Virus record (IMG/VR): IMGVR_UViG_3300020281_000024
Span: 1 to 59,206 of that record
Source of the DNA: a virus
DNA length: 59,206 bases
Strand: one strand, 5' to 3'
The position numbers and the translations under genes are program-made. Shown one piece after another: positions 52,201-58,250 of this stretch. Positions within the stretch are counted from its first letter, which is position 1, and the number at the start of each line of letters is the position of its first letter. The notes beneath the pieces were generated by a model, which saw only the letters and a program-made list of their open reading frames with translations, had not been told where the DNA came from and ran no database searches.

Positions 52201-52525
52201 TTCTTTAGATAGAATTAACGTATCAAGATTAGTAATTTACCTAAGAAGTCAATTGAACAAACTTGCAAGACCATTTGTGTTTGAGCCAAATGATAAAATC
52301 ACAAGAGATGAAATCAAGGCACAAGCAGAAAGTTTATTATTAGAACTTGTAGGTAACAGAGCAATTTTTGACTTCCTAGTAGTGTGTGACGAATCAAACA
52401 ACACACCTACAAGAATAGACAGAAACGAGTTGTACTTAGATATTGCTATTGAACCAGTCAAAGCAGTTGAGTTCATCTACATACCGTTAAGATTGAAAAA
52501 TACTGGCGAAATAGCAGGATTATAA
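49292..52525 (+). CDS. Tail sheath protein, gp18-like (1077 aa)
   Basis: N-terminus S-P-G-V-Q-V-S-V-I-D-E-S-F-Y (T4-type sheath start) and the conserved sheath C-terminus V-F-E-P-N-D-K-I-T-R-D-E-I ... F-L-V-V-C-D-E-S-N-N-T-P, then D-I-A-I-E-P-V-K-A-V-E-F-I-Y-I. The conserved core also shows F-P-W-F-A-P-A-G-T-R-R-G and G-Q-K-T-R. T4 gp18 is 659 residues; the excess lies in the middle (about 150-640), with Thr/Ser/Gly-rich insertions such as T-I-T-A-S-G-T-T-V-T-D-I-A and two similar 60-residue motifs (about 255 and 470), probably domains on the outside of the sheath. It has its own late promoter and a good ribosome site. Confidence 0.85.
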   Translation: MAIVSPGVQVSVIDESFYTPAEPGTVPMIFVATAQDKTSSTGTGIASGTTAANAGKVFLMTSQRELAETFGDPVFKTDASNNPIHGGETNEFGLQAAYSLLGVSNRAFVVRADVDLGQLEASANAPAANPASGTYWFDTASSRFGIFQWNGSAATVTGGQSFTNKIPTVITSTTQLSSGLGSAPKTSVGSIGDYAITATDTNNDVYYKQYDGSWVAVGSAAWVASSPTIAGGTPGTITGGQTFDITINSATTTITASGTTVTDIASDITGAGVSGLSARANGGKLDIHYNGSNDNKVQIADNTMTIATALGITAGIYYVPAVEVAAHTSVPAFKSSDANPRPTGSLWFKTTDPNLGAKWSVKKFNGTTKLWETVSAPIYASNESALYNLDRSGGGRNIAVGDLYVNSGNGTTEIDFIIQRRENAGNTTITSSAVATGQGAGSKSFTIAESIVGQEALNSGITVTVTTNNNAADADVIAGGINGAGFTNIVASVDSQNRVVIEHNDGGEFKITDTNGLIEAIGLTNTSTNLGFEPGTTAATNPKQFRASNWKVLSYTASANAVTSLTTNGQLWYSSVVDEVDIMVHNGTTWNGYTNVYANTDPAGPQVSATAPTTQSDGTALVENDLWISTANLEEYADIYRWNANSLKWEEVDNSDQTTENGILFADARFGTSGGTSTVAPSGTIAELLSSDFLDPDAPDPALYPKGMLLWNLRRSGFNVKKFVRNSIDTTATNLRQGGASMSAYYPHRWVTESANQADGAGSFGRKAQRKVVVQGLQALVNSNQDIRDDESRIFNVMATPGYPELIGEMVSLNSDRGLSAFIIGDSPMRLTPDATSLANWATNVNQAVEDNDNGLVTTNSYLGVFYPSGLTSDNFGNNIVVPASHMMLRTIALSDQVSFPWFAPAGTRRGGITNASSTGYINAEGEFVSTALNEGQRDTLYTNKVNPITFITGAGLVNYGQKTRFAGTSSLDRINVSRLVIYLRSQLNKLARPFVFEPNDKITRDEIKAQAESLLLELVGNRAIFDFLVVCDESNNTPTRIDRNELYLDIAIEPVKAVEFIYIPLRLKNTGEIAGL

Positions 52526-52528
52526 TAA

Positions 52529-52536
52529 GATAAATA
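52529..52536 (+). promoter_or_regulatory. T4-type late promoter motif (GATAAATA)
   Basis: Core 15 bases before the tube gene ATG at 52552, with AGGAG at about 52541-52545. It separates tube from sheath transcription. Confidence 0.65.
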
Positions 52537-52551
52537 TTATAGGAGAAACAA

Positions 52552-53178
52552 ATGAGTATATCTACACTATCAAAACTTACAGTTCCATTGAATAGTAGCC
52601 AAAGTGCTTCTAATCAAGGTCTGTTAATGCCTAAATTACAATATCGTTTTAGAGTAAGTTTAGAAAACTTTGGTGTATCAACACCTACAACTGAGTTAAC
52701 AAAACAAGTAGTAGATATCACAAGACCTAATTTATCATTTGAAACAACAACTATCGATGTATACAACTCTAAGGTATATCTTGCTGGTAAACACACATGG
52801 GAAGCAGTAACATTGACTTTAAGAGAAGATGTATCTAACAACGTACAAAAATTAGTTGGTGAACAATTACAGAAACAATTCGATTTCTTTGAACAAAGTG
52901 CGGCGGCATCAGGTTCAGACTACAAATTTGTTACTAGAATAGAAATAACAGATGGTGCTAACGGTGCCAATGTTGTAAACGTTTTAGAAACATTTGAATT
53001 GTATGGTTGCTACGTAGAGTCAGCAAACTACAATCAGTTAGCATACGGTACTAGCGATCCAGTTACTGTAACGCTATCATTGAGATATGACAACGCAATC
53101 CAAACTCCACAAGGTACAGGAGTAGGAACAGCAGTAGGTAGAACAACAAACACTCTAATTACAGGCGGCGGTGCATAA
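52552..53178 (+). CDS. Tail tube protein, gp19-like (208 aa)
   Basis: Recognised by length, position right after the sheath, and tube-fold pattern: Y-R-F-R-V-S-L-E-N-F, Q-V-V-D-I-T-R-P-N-L-S-F-E-T-T-T-I-D-V-Y-N, G-K-H-T-W-E-A-V-T-L-T-L-R-E-D-V, and the late strand E-T-F-E-L-Y-G-C-Y-V-E-S-A-N-Y. T4 gp19 is 163 residues; this copy has extra N- and C-terminal residues. It polymerises into the hexameric inner tube. It is followed by a strong terminator, fitting high-level expression of a major virion protein. Confidence 0.85.
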   Translation: MSISTLSKLTVPLNSSQSASNQGLLMPKLQYRFRVSLENFGVSTPTTELTKQVVDITRPNLSFETTTIDVYNSKVYLAGKHTWEAVTLTLREDVSNNVQKLVGEQLQKQFDFFEQSAAASGSDYKFVTRIEITDGANGANVVNVLETFELYGCYVESANYNQLAYGTSDPVTVTLSLRYDNAIQTPQGTGVGTAVGRTTNTLITGGGA

Positions 53179-53201
53179 TTTTCATTCGCATTTATAAATT
53201 T

Positions 53202-53227
53202 AAAAGGGGGCTACGGCCCCTTTTTTA
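53202..53227 (+). terminator. Intrinsic terminator after tail tube gene
   Basis: Stem AAAAGGGGGC (53202-53211) with GCCCCTTTTT (53216-53225), one G-T pair, closed by the very stable C(TACG)G tetraloop, then TT and A+T-rich sequence. The A and T arms make it able to act in either direction. It is the only strong terminator seen in the window. Confidence 0.9.
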
Positions 53228-53253
53228 TTCTGTGACCCACCATTTTTACATAA

Positions 53254-53261
53254 CATAAATA
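53254..53261 (+). promoter_or_regulatory. T4-type late promoter motif (CATAAATA), leaderless class
   Basis: Core with its last base seven positions before the ATG at 53268, so the predicted start of transcription (about six bases after the core) falls on or next to the A of the start codon. No ribosome site. Drives the unit from the tube-like gene to the FkbM gene. Confidence 0.55.
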
Positions 53262-53267
53262 CTGTAT

Positions 53268-54386
53268 ATGGCAAATTTATTAAAAGGTTTTTTAGATAAC
53301 GTACTTAAAGGTGCATTAAATCCAAAAGGTAATCTGGCTGATTTCGCCCATGCATCTAGACTATATGTGGATGACAGTTTTAGACTGGCACCCAAGCAAA
53401 AATTTTTATATCACGTTGTGTTTAACTTGAATACAGGTGCACAAATTTCAGATCCACCTTTAGCAAATCATCAACGCGAACTTAATATGCTGGTTAAGAA
53501 CGTAGACTTGCCAAAGTACACCATCGACATGGCAACGGTGCAACAATACAACAAGAAAAGAAAATTACAAACACGTATTGCTTATGACCCTGTGACTATT
53601 GTGTTTCATGATGACAACTACGGAGTCACAAGTGCTTTATGGGAAACTTATTACAGATATTATTTCCAAGATGGTAGATACGGAAAAGTAAACGCTGTGG
53701 GAGATCCTGAAACTACATATCCTGAATTTGCGAGAGAAAGAATTTTTTCAGGAGAAAAATATCCAAGGTTTGGATTAGACGCGGACATTAAAAAACCTTT
53801 CTTCACTAGCATACAAATATATCAAATGGCAAGAAAAACTTACACTTGTTACACACTTGTAAATCCACTCATACAACAATGGCAACACGATACACTTAAC
53901 AATCAGGAAAGTGGTCCTATGGCTAACCAGATGGTTATAGAATATGAAACTGTTTTTTATTCAAGAGGACGTGTTATGCAGAACGGTGCGCCTGCTGGAT
54001 TTGGAAAAGAACATTATGACAGAACTCCATCACCTAATTCATTATCCGGTGGTGGTTCAACAAGTTTATTAGGCACTGGTGGAGTGCTTACAGATTTATT
54101 TGGCGCAAACGATGGTCCTTACACTTATATAGGAAGTGCTATCGGAGGTTCAAGAGGTGGAATCACTTTAGGTTCATTAATTAGAACAGCAAACAGATTA
54201 AAGAATGCAAAAAAACTTAACAAAGAAGGATTGGCGCAAGAAGGTTTTAATATTCTCACAGGTGCTATAGGTAGAATAGGTGGCACGGCGGATTCCGCAT
54301 ATGGTATACCTAACACTTACATAGGAAGAACAACAAGTAATATTAAAAATTTCTTTACTATTGCTAAACAGAAAACTAGATTATAA
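53268..54386 (+). CDS. Tail-tube-fold baseplate protein, gp54/gp48-like (372 aa)
   Basis: The first ~250 residues read as a tube-like fold: F-R-L-A-P-K-Q-K-F-L-Y-H-V-V-F-N-L, L-V-K-N-V-D-L-P-K-Y-T-I-D, Q-Y-N-K-K-R-K-L-Q-T, V-T-I-V-F-H-D-D, and E-Y-E-T-V-F-Y-S-R-G. It is followed by a Gly/Ser-rich linker (S-G-G-G-S-T-S-L-L-G) and a basic helical end. In T4, gp48 (364 aa) and gp54 (320 aa) share the tube fold and join baseplate to tube; length and position fit one of these, and I cannot decide which. TAATG overlap with the next gene. Confidence 0.55.
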   Translation: MANLLKGFLDNVLKGALNPKGNLADFAHASRLYVDDSFRLAPKQKFLYHVVFNLNTGAQISDPPLANHQRELNMLVKNVDLPKYTIDMATVQQYNKKRKLQTRIAYDPVTIVFHDDNYGVTSALWETYYRYYFQDGRYGKVNAVGDPETTYPEFARERIFSGEKYPRFGLDADIKKPFFTSIQIYQMARKTYTCYTLVNPLIQQWQHDTLNNQESGPMANQMVIEYETVFYSRGRVMQNGAPAGFGKEHYDRTPSPNSLSGGGSTSLLGTGGVLTDLFGANDGPYTYIGSAIGGSRGGITLGSLIRTANRLKNAKKLNKEGLAQEGFNILTGAIGRIGGTADSAYGIPNTYIGRTTSNIKNFFTIAKQKTRL

Positions 54387-54748
54387 TGTCAAACTTACCT
54401 AAAACAAAAAACGATAGTCAACAACCAGTAAGAGAGTTCTTCGACAATTACTTCAACGAAAATTTAACTTTCCCAGGAGCAGAAGTAGATGCAGTTGTAG
54501 GATATTTCGAATCAAGGGGATTTGATAGAACATCAAGTATAAGCACAGCATCAGTAATACTTAAACAAGCAAAAATAGATAATGTTAATGTGTTTGAATT
54601 ACTAGATACATTAAAAGGTTTAGACGGAACACAATTAAGTTACATCGTGACAGAAGTTTTAAATAACAACAGAGTCAACACATCATCTCTAGGATACAAA
54701 GTAGAATCACCTTCGGACTTATCAGAAAAACGTAACATAGTGGTTTAG
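54386..54748 (+). CDS. Conserved hypothetical protein (120 aa)
   Basis: A 120-residue, mainly helical protein (V-R-E-F-F-D-N-Y-F-N, V-V-G-Y-F-E-S-R-G-F-D, A-S-V-I-L-K-Q-A-K, L-S-Y-I-V-T-E-V-L-N). It lies between the tube-fold gene and the gp4-like gene and is coupled to the former by TAATG. No domain or motif is recognised. Position suggests a late structural or assembly role. Confidence 0.5.
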   Translation: MSNLPKTKNDSQQPVREFFDNYFNENLTFPGAEVDAVVGYFESRGFDRTSSISTASVILKQAKIDNVNVFELLDTLKGLDGTQLSYIVTEVLNNNRVNTSSLGYKVESPSDLSEKRNIVV

Positions 54749-54752
54749 TACA

Positions 54753-55181
54753 ATGGCAAAGTTTGCTCAGGGAAGATACAATATGAAAAATCCTGACAAG
54801 TACATTGGCGGCAAAACACCTTTGTACAGAAGCAGTTGGGAATTTGCTTTTATGAGATTCTGTGATGAAAGTCCAAGCATACAAAAGTGGGCAAGTGAAT
54901 CTATTCGTATTCCATACAGACATCCTTTCACTGGTAAATTTACAATTTACGTTCCAGACTTTTTCATAGCATACGCAGATAAGAATGGAAAACAACACGC
55001 AGAGGTAATTGAAATTAAACCAGAAAATCAAACATTGTTAGAAAAAGCAAAATCAAAACAAAATCAAGGTCAACTTATCGTGAACAGAGCAAAATGGAAA
55101 AATGCACAACTATGGTGTAAGAATAAAGGCTTTAGATTTAGAATAATTAATGAAAAAGATATTTTCCATGGTGCAAGATGA
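54753..55181 (+). CDS. Head completion nuclease-like protein, gp4-like (142 aa)
   Basis: Pattern of T4 gp4 (gp50): Y-R-S-S-W-E-F-A-F-M-R-F-C-D, W-A-S-E-S-I-R-I-P-Y-R-H-P-F-T-G-K, Y-V-P-D-F and V-I-E-I-K-P. Glu30, Asp69, Glu87 and Lys89 make a TnsA/restriction-endonuclease-like E...D...E-x-K site. T4 gp4 is 150 residues and is needed to finish DNA-filled heads. It starts four bases after the previous stop and overlaps the FkbM gene by four bases (ATGA). Confidence 0.8.
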   Translation: MAKFAQGRYNMKNPDKYIGGKTPLYRSSWEFAFMRFCDESPSIQKWASESIRIPYRHPFTGKFTIYVPDFFIAYADKNGKQHAEVIEIKPENQTLLEKAKSKQNQGQLIVNRAKWKNAQLWCKNKGFRFRIINEKDIFHGAR

Positions 55182-55720
55182 GTGCTTTAAAAATTAGACA
55201 ATGGGCCTGGCCTTATATTAAAAATTTCCGAACATACATAGACGTTGGTGCATTAGATGGCGATACATCTGCACCTTTTATAAAAAACTTTAAAAAAGTT
55301 ATTGCTTTCGAACCAAACCCTGAACAATATAAATTAATACCCGAAGGAATAGAAAAATATAATGTTGGACTAGGTGATAAAACAGAAAAGAGAATCTTGA
55401 AATTGCCTGATAATGGTTTAAATTTAGCCGCACATGGTAGTCTAGTAAAATATAGCACTGGTATAAAACAATTTGATGTGCAATTAGAAAGACTAGATGA
55501 TTACAGTTTCACAGACGTTGATTTTGTAAAAATTGATGTAGAGCATTTTGAATTGCAAGTATGCAAAGGTGCAGAAATCACCTTGAAAAAATATATGCCT
55601 ACTATCATGTTTGAAAATAAACGTAATGAAGCACTTGACTGCAAGGAATACCTCGAGACACTGGGTTATTCAACCAAGGTTTATAAGTCTGACACAGTGG
55701 CATTCACCCCAAATAGATAA
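55178..55720 (+). CDS. FkbM-family methyltransferase (180 aa)
   Basis: SAM-binding motif Y-I-D-V-G-A-L-D-G-D at about 20-29, acidic loop V-I-A-F-E-P-N-P-E-Q at about 40-49, and the FkbM signature F-V-K-I-D-V-E-H-F-E-L-Q-V-C-K-G-A at about 124-140 followed by P-T-I-M-F-E. It is shorter than many FkbM proteins (200-280 aa) but all core motifs are present. These enzymes O-methylate sugars and polyketides. It is located within head/tail genes, not in the sugar operon, but could act on the same glycan. The gene is co-transcribed with gp4 and expressed late. Confidence 0.75.
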   Translation: MSALKIRQWAWPYIKNFRTYIDVGALDGDTSAPFIKNFKKVIAFEPNPEQYKLIPEGIEKYNVGLGDKTEKRILKLPDNGLNLAAHGSLVKYSTGIKQFDVQLERLDDYSFTDVDFVKIDVEHFELQVCKGAEITLKKYMPTIMFENKRNEALDCKEYLETLGYSTKVYKSDTVAFTPNR

Positions 55721-55723
55721 ATA
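55716..55723 (+). promoter_or_regulatory. T4-type late promoter motif (GATAAATA), leaderless class
   Basis: Overlaps the FkbM stop codon and is eight bases before the ATG at 55732; no ribosome site between. Confidence 0.5.
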
Positions 55724-55731
55724 CGTACATA

Positions 55732-56175
55732 ATGAAAAGACTAGATTTAAGCGACCAAACGGCAATTAGTATGCCAATGAAGAATCTGATAGCCATTGTA
55801 TCAGCAGTGGCAGTTGGTGTATGGGCATACTTTGGTGTTATCGAAAGACTGAATAAATTGGAGACACAATCAGTACTTTTGGAGAAAGATATGAGTGCAG
55901 AGGATGAAAGATTGCACAATGAAGTTACTAAAAATACAGATTTTAGAATTAGATATCCAAGAGGGGAATTAGGTCAAAGTTCACAAGATATTGAACAATT
56001 CATGTTGATCGAAGATTTATACAAGAGTGTTGATAGAATGCAGAAACATCTTGATGACATGGCTAACAATAAAGTCAACATAGAGTTTCTTAAAGAGCAA
56101 ATGGAAAAAGCACAAAATTCTATCGAAAAACTTAAAGACGCTGATAGAGAAATAGTATACAAAAACGGAAACTAA
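55732..56175 (+). CDS. Single-pass membrane coiled-coil protein (147 aa)
   Basis: N-terminal cytosolic tail (K-R-L-D-L-S-D-Q), one membrane segment at about 17-36 (K-N-L-I-A-I-V-S-A-V-A-V-G-V-W-A-Y-F-G-V), and then about 100 charged residues with heptad-like leucine/isoleucine spacing (I-E-R-L-N-K-L-E-T; D-L-Y-K-S-V-D-R-M-Q-K-H-L). This is the layout of an inner-membrane spanin or a membrane-anchored scaffold, but no lysis gene is recognised nearby, so the role is open. Followed one base later by the next gene. Confidence 0.55.
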   Translation: MKRLDLSDQTAISMPMKNLIAIVSAVAVGVWAYFGVIERLNKLETQSVLLEKDMSAEDERLHNEVTKNTDFRIRYPRGELGQSSQDIEQFMLIEDLYKSVDRMQKHLDDMANNKVNIEFLKEQMEKAQNSIEKLKDADREIVYKNGN

Positions 56176-56176
56176 T

Positions 56177-56386
56177 ATGATAGAACAAGTTGTAGCCTTA
56201 TTGATGTTCGTAAATGGTGAAATAAAAGAACATCGGATTCAAGAAAATATGGCAGGATGCCTAAGAGGCAAACGTCATGCAGAAAGAAATTACAGTCCGA
56301 GTGTAAAGTATCAATGTTGGAAAGGCAAAGCCGAGACTGAGATTTACATGGGTGAAAAATCAATCAAAGCAATCATATTAGAATAA
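56177..56386 (+). CDS. Small conserved hypothetical protein (69 aa)
   Basis: 69 residues with two cysteines (M-A-G-C-L-R-G-K-R and Y-Q-C-W-K-G-K-A-E), basic centre and an I-K-A-I-I-L-E end. Only one base separates it from the upstream membrane protein, and its stop overlaps the next start (TAATG). The fold resembles no family I can name. Confidence 0.5.
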   Translation: MIEQVVALLMFVNGEIKEHRIQENMAGCLRGKRHAERNYSPSVKYQCWKGKAETEIYMGEKSIKAIILE

Positions 56387-56454
56387 TGGATAGATTAGTA
56401 TTTTGGTTAGTGGTTTTTGGTATAGCAGTCTATCTTGGCATATACGTTTGGTAG
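56386..56454 (+). CDS. 22-residue membrane micropeptide
   Basis: An ATG overlapping the previous stop (TAATG) opens a 22-codon frame ending in TAG at 56452-56454. The peptide (M-D-R-L-V-F-W-L-V-V-F-G-I-A-V-Y-L-G-I-Y-V-W) is almost entirely a single transmembrane helix with Asp/Arg at the N-end. Coupling to the upstream gene and the clean hydrophobic composition support translation. Size and topology resemble small membrane regulators or lysis-related peptides; the role is unknown. Confidence 0.45.
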   Translation: MDRLVFWLVVFGIAVYLGIYVW

Positions 56455-56459
56455 TCACC

Positions 56460-56467
56460 AATAAATA
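56460..56467 (+). promoter_or_regulatory. T4-type late promoter motif (AATAAATA)
   Basis: Core 15 bases before the gp16-like ATG at 56483; predicted leader of about ten bases without a ribosome site. Confidence 0.55.
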
Positions 56468-56482
56468 TTTTCAGCAATAGTT

Positions 56483-57025
56483 ATGACCAAAAAATTAGAA
56501 GAATTACTTAATCTGCCTGAGTCACAAGAAATTGTGCAAGAAGAAAAAGCAAAAGCAGAAGCCGAAGACAAAAAGGCTGAGGACAAGCAACAATCATTAC
56601 AAGCACAAAAGAATACAATGCGTGATATAGCCGAGTTTGACAAGATAGCGGCGGCTCTTCCTAAGGTGGAAGGTCTGGGAGAAATGGGTGATTCCGAGCT
56701 CGATGACGTCGGCACACGGGCGATAAATGCCTATGAGGATCTCATGGACTTGGGCATGAACGTAGAAAGCAGATACTCAGCACGTATATTTGAGGTTGCA
56801 GGACAGATGCTAAAGACTACTCTTGACGCCAAAGTTGCTAAAATGGACAAGAAATTGAAGATGGTAGACCTACAATTGAAGAAGCAAAAGCAGGATTCCA
56901 AGGCTGGAGATGGTGATGCAAACGTGATTCCGGGCGAAGGATACGTGGTCACTGACCGTAACAGTTTGCTGGAAAAACTTAAAAAGTTGGATAAATATAA
57001 TAAAGATGACAAAAATGACAAGTAA
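56483..57025 (+). CDS. Terminase small subunit, gp16-like (180 aa)
   Basis: Start L-E-E-L-L-N-L-P-E-S, then a long charged helix rich in Lys/Glu/Ala (about 20-50), a core with A-I-N-A-Y-E-D-L-M-D-L-G-M and S-A-R-I-F-E-V-A-G-Q-M-L-K-T-T-L-D, and a coiled K-M-D-K-K-L-K-M-V-D-L-Q-L-K-K-Q-K segment. The (R/A)-x-x-E-V-A-x-Q-M-(L/M)-K-T block is the most recognisable gp16 feature in marine T4-type phages. T4 gp16 is 164 residues; it binds DNA and regulates the large terminase. The large subunit follows two genes later. Confidence 0.75.
   Translation: MTKKLEELLNLPESQEIVQEEKAKAEAEDKKAEDKQQSLQAQKNTMRDIAEFDKIAAALPKVEGLGEMGDSELDDVGTRAINAYEDLMDLGMNVESRYSARIFEVAGQMLKTTLDAKVAKMDKKLKMVDLQLKKQKQDSKAGDGDANVIPGEGYVVTDRNSLLEKLKKLDKYNKDDKNDK
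56990..56997 (+). promoter_or_regulatory. T4-type late promoter motif (GATAAATA), leaderless class
   Basis: Lies inside the 3' end of the gp16-like coding sequence, eight bases before the ATG at 57006, without a ribosome site. Its predicted start falls about three bases before that ATG. Confidence 0.5.
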
Positions 57026-57599
57026 ATTACAACAGATATTAGCAGAAAGCAAAAGAACATACCCATTTAAAATTGGTATAGTTGGTGAGCCTAAAGATAT
57101 AGATGTAGGCGCACTAGAAAGCACACTTCAAAAATTTGTAGTTGAAAAAATGAGTACAGGTAAGAAAACTCCAATTACAAAAAGACCATTAGATTTTCCA
57201 CACATTGAGAATCAAAGTGTAACATATTTCGACGTAGAATTAACATACCCAACAACAAGTGCTGTACTACATAACTATCTAACAAAATCTTTAGGCATTG
57301 CTGAAGCACACATGGTAGTTAGAAATCCAAATGAACCAACAGAGCAGTATCAAGCAGAAAAAGATGATACTCCATATGAAGCAAAATTAAATTCACCATA
57401 CGAAGACAGCAAGGACGAACAGAAGTCAGCAGGACAAAGCAGAGTTATGGATTTATTAAAAGAATTAGAAAAAGAAAGAAAAGAAAGATCAGCACCAGAC
57501 GCCGCAGGTGATATTAAACCAGGCGGTAATGTACTTCCTAACGAAGGCGACAGCAAAAACAAAATGTCACCTATTTCAGGCAAGTCGAAAGGTAAATAA
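57006..57599 (+). CDS. Conserved hypothetical protein between small and large terminase genes (197 aa)
   Basis: Residues 1-~115 look globular (Y-P-F-K-I-G-I-V-G-E-P, L-E-S-T-L-Q-K-F-V-V-E-K, Y-F-D-V-E-L-T-Y-P-T-T-S, G-I-A-E-A-H-M-V-V-R-N-P), with a ferredoxin-like beta-alpha-beta feel. Residues ~120-197 are charged and disordered (E-L-E-K-E-R-K-E-R-S, Pro/Gly/Ser end). It overlaps gp16 by 20 bases; a second in-frame ATG lies at 57015. I cannot name the family. Location suggests a role in packaging or head assembly (inference). Confidence 0.5.
   Translation: MTKMTSKLQQILAESKRTYPFKIGIVGEPKDIDVGALESTLQKFVVEKMSTGKKTPITKRPLDFPHIENQSVTYFDVELTYPTTSAVLHNYLTKSLGIAEAHMVVRNPNEPTEQYQAEKDDTPYEAKLNSPYEDSKDEQKSAGQSRVMDLLKELEKERKERSAPDAAGDIKPGGNVLPNEGDSKNKMSPISGKSKGK
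57591..57598 (+). promoter_or_regulatory. Late-promoter-like motif (GGTAAATA), leaderless class
   Basis: Overlaps the previous stop codon and lies five bases before the ATG at 57604, so the predicted transcription start would coincide with the start codon. Confidence 0.4.
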
Positions 57600-57603
57600 T
57601 AAT

Positions 57604-58044
57604 ATGGACATTAGAGATTTTTTAAAGAAAGTTGATAACATTCAAAACAAAGAGCAAATGAAAGCAGATGTGAAAAGAATTCACGTCAAAGAAGCCGCTC
57701 AGGTTATGTTGTATGGTGACACACCAGAAGAAATGAATGCTATCGCGGCAATTTTTAAGAATGCAGGTTTAACACCTCCGGCACCAATGCCTGAGCCTAA
57801 GCCAGCAGAAGAAGTTACTACACAAGAAGAAGTTCCAGGAAAAGCAAACACAACACCAAAACCTGAATACAAAGACACAGGTTATATGCAGAAAGATATT
57901 GCAGGTGGAATCAACAAGCCAAAAAAAATGTATAGAAAAGAATATCCAGGAGACAATCCTATGGCAGTTGAGACAGAAGACAAAACAAATTCTATCAAAG
58001 AAGAATTACAAAAAGCATACGAAGACTTCAAAAAAAAAGACTAG
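57604..58044 (+). CDS. Hypothetical protein with candidate -1 frameshift extension (146 aa, or about 200 aa if shifted)
   Basis: A longer in-frame frame begins at 57508 inside the previous gene, but M-D-I-R-D-F-L-K-K-V at 57604 is the natural start, next to a promoter-like motif. The N-terminus is helical (K-R-I-H-V-K-E-A-A-Q-V-M-L-Y-G-D-T-P-E-E-M-N-A-I-A-A-I-F), the middle Pro/Glu-rich, the end charged. The zero frame stops at 58042-58044 just after nine A's (58030-58038). Shifting back one base at that run opens 56 more residues ending at TAG 58206-58208, with a conserved-looking basic helical domain and no start codon of its own. Function unknown. Confidence 0.55.
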   Translation: MDIRDFLKKVDNIQNKEQMKADVKRIHVKEAAQVMLYGDTPEEMNAIAAIFKNAGLTPPAPMPEPKPAEEVTTQEEVPGKANTTPKPEYKDTGYMQKDIAGGINKPKKMYRKEYPGDNPMAVETEDKTNSIKEELQKAYEDFKKKD

Positions 58045-58208
58045 CGGAACGTCCACTCACTAAACCAGAAAAGCGTAAAGTCACACATTACAAAAAGAAA
58101 TTTGACAAGAAAAATGTCAAAAAAGACTTTATAAAACGTTATGGAAAAGAAAAAGGAACTGCGTATATGTACGCAACCATCAACAAGATGGCTAAAAAAC
58201 ACGCATAG
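58032..58208 (+). other. Candidate -1 frameshift site and extension domain
   Basis: A-AAA-AAA at 58032-58038 is a slippery heptamer in the correct zero-frame register. The -1 frame continues as R-L-A-E-R-P-L-T-K-P-E-K-R-K, then K-D-F-I-K-R-Y-G-K-E-K-G-T-A-Y-M-Y-A-T and K-M-A-K-K-H-A. The (K/R)-R-Y-G-K-x-K-G ... Y-A-T-x-x-K-M-A-K-K pattern is one I recall from other phage proteins, so the sequence looks like selected protein rather than chance. I see no upstream Shine-Dalgarno stimulator or strong downstream hairpin. A base-count error in the A run is the main alternative. Confidence 0.5.
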
Positions 58209-58237
58209 TCAATTTAATTTCTACCACCCTTTTACAG

Positions 58238-58245
58238 CATAAGTA
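58238..58245 (+). promoter_or_regulatory. Late-promoter variant CATAAGTA, leaderless class
   Basis: Five bases before the terminase ATG at 58251, the same variant base and same spacing as the motif at 26377-26384. No ribosome site is present. Confidence 0.4.
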
Positions 58246-58250
58246 CATAT

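Noticed and set aside
57508-57603. Extended N-terminus of the frameshift gene from the ATG at 57508
   Set aside because: The extra 32 codons lie in another frame of the previous gene and encode an unlikely sequence; M-D-I-R-D-F-L at 57604 has the promoter context.
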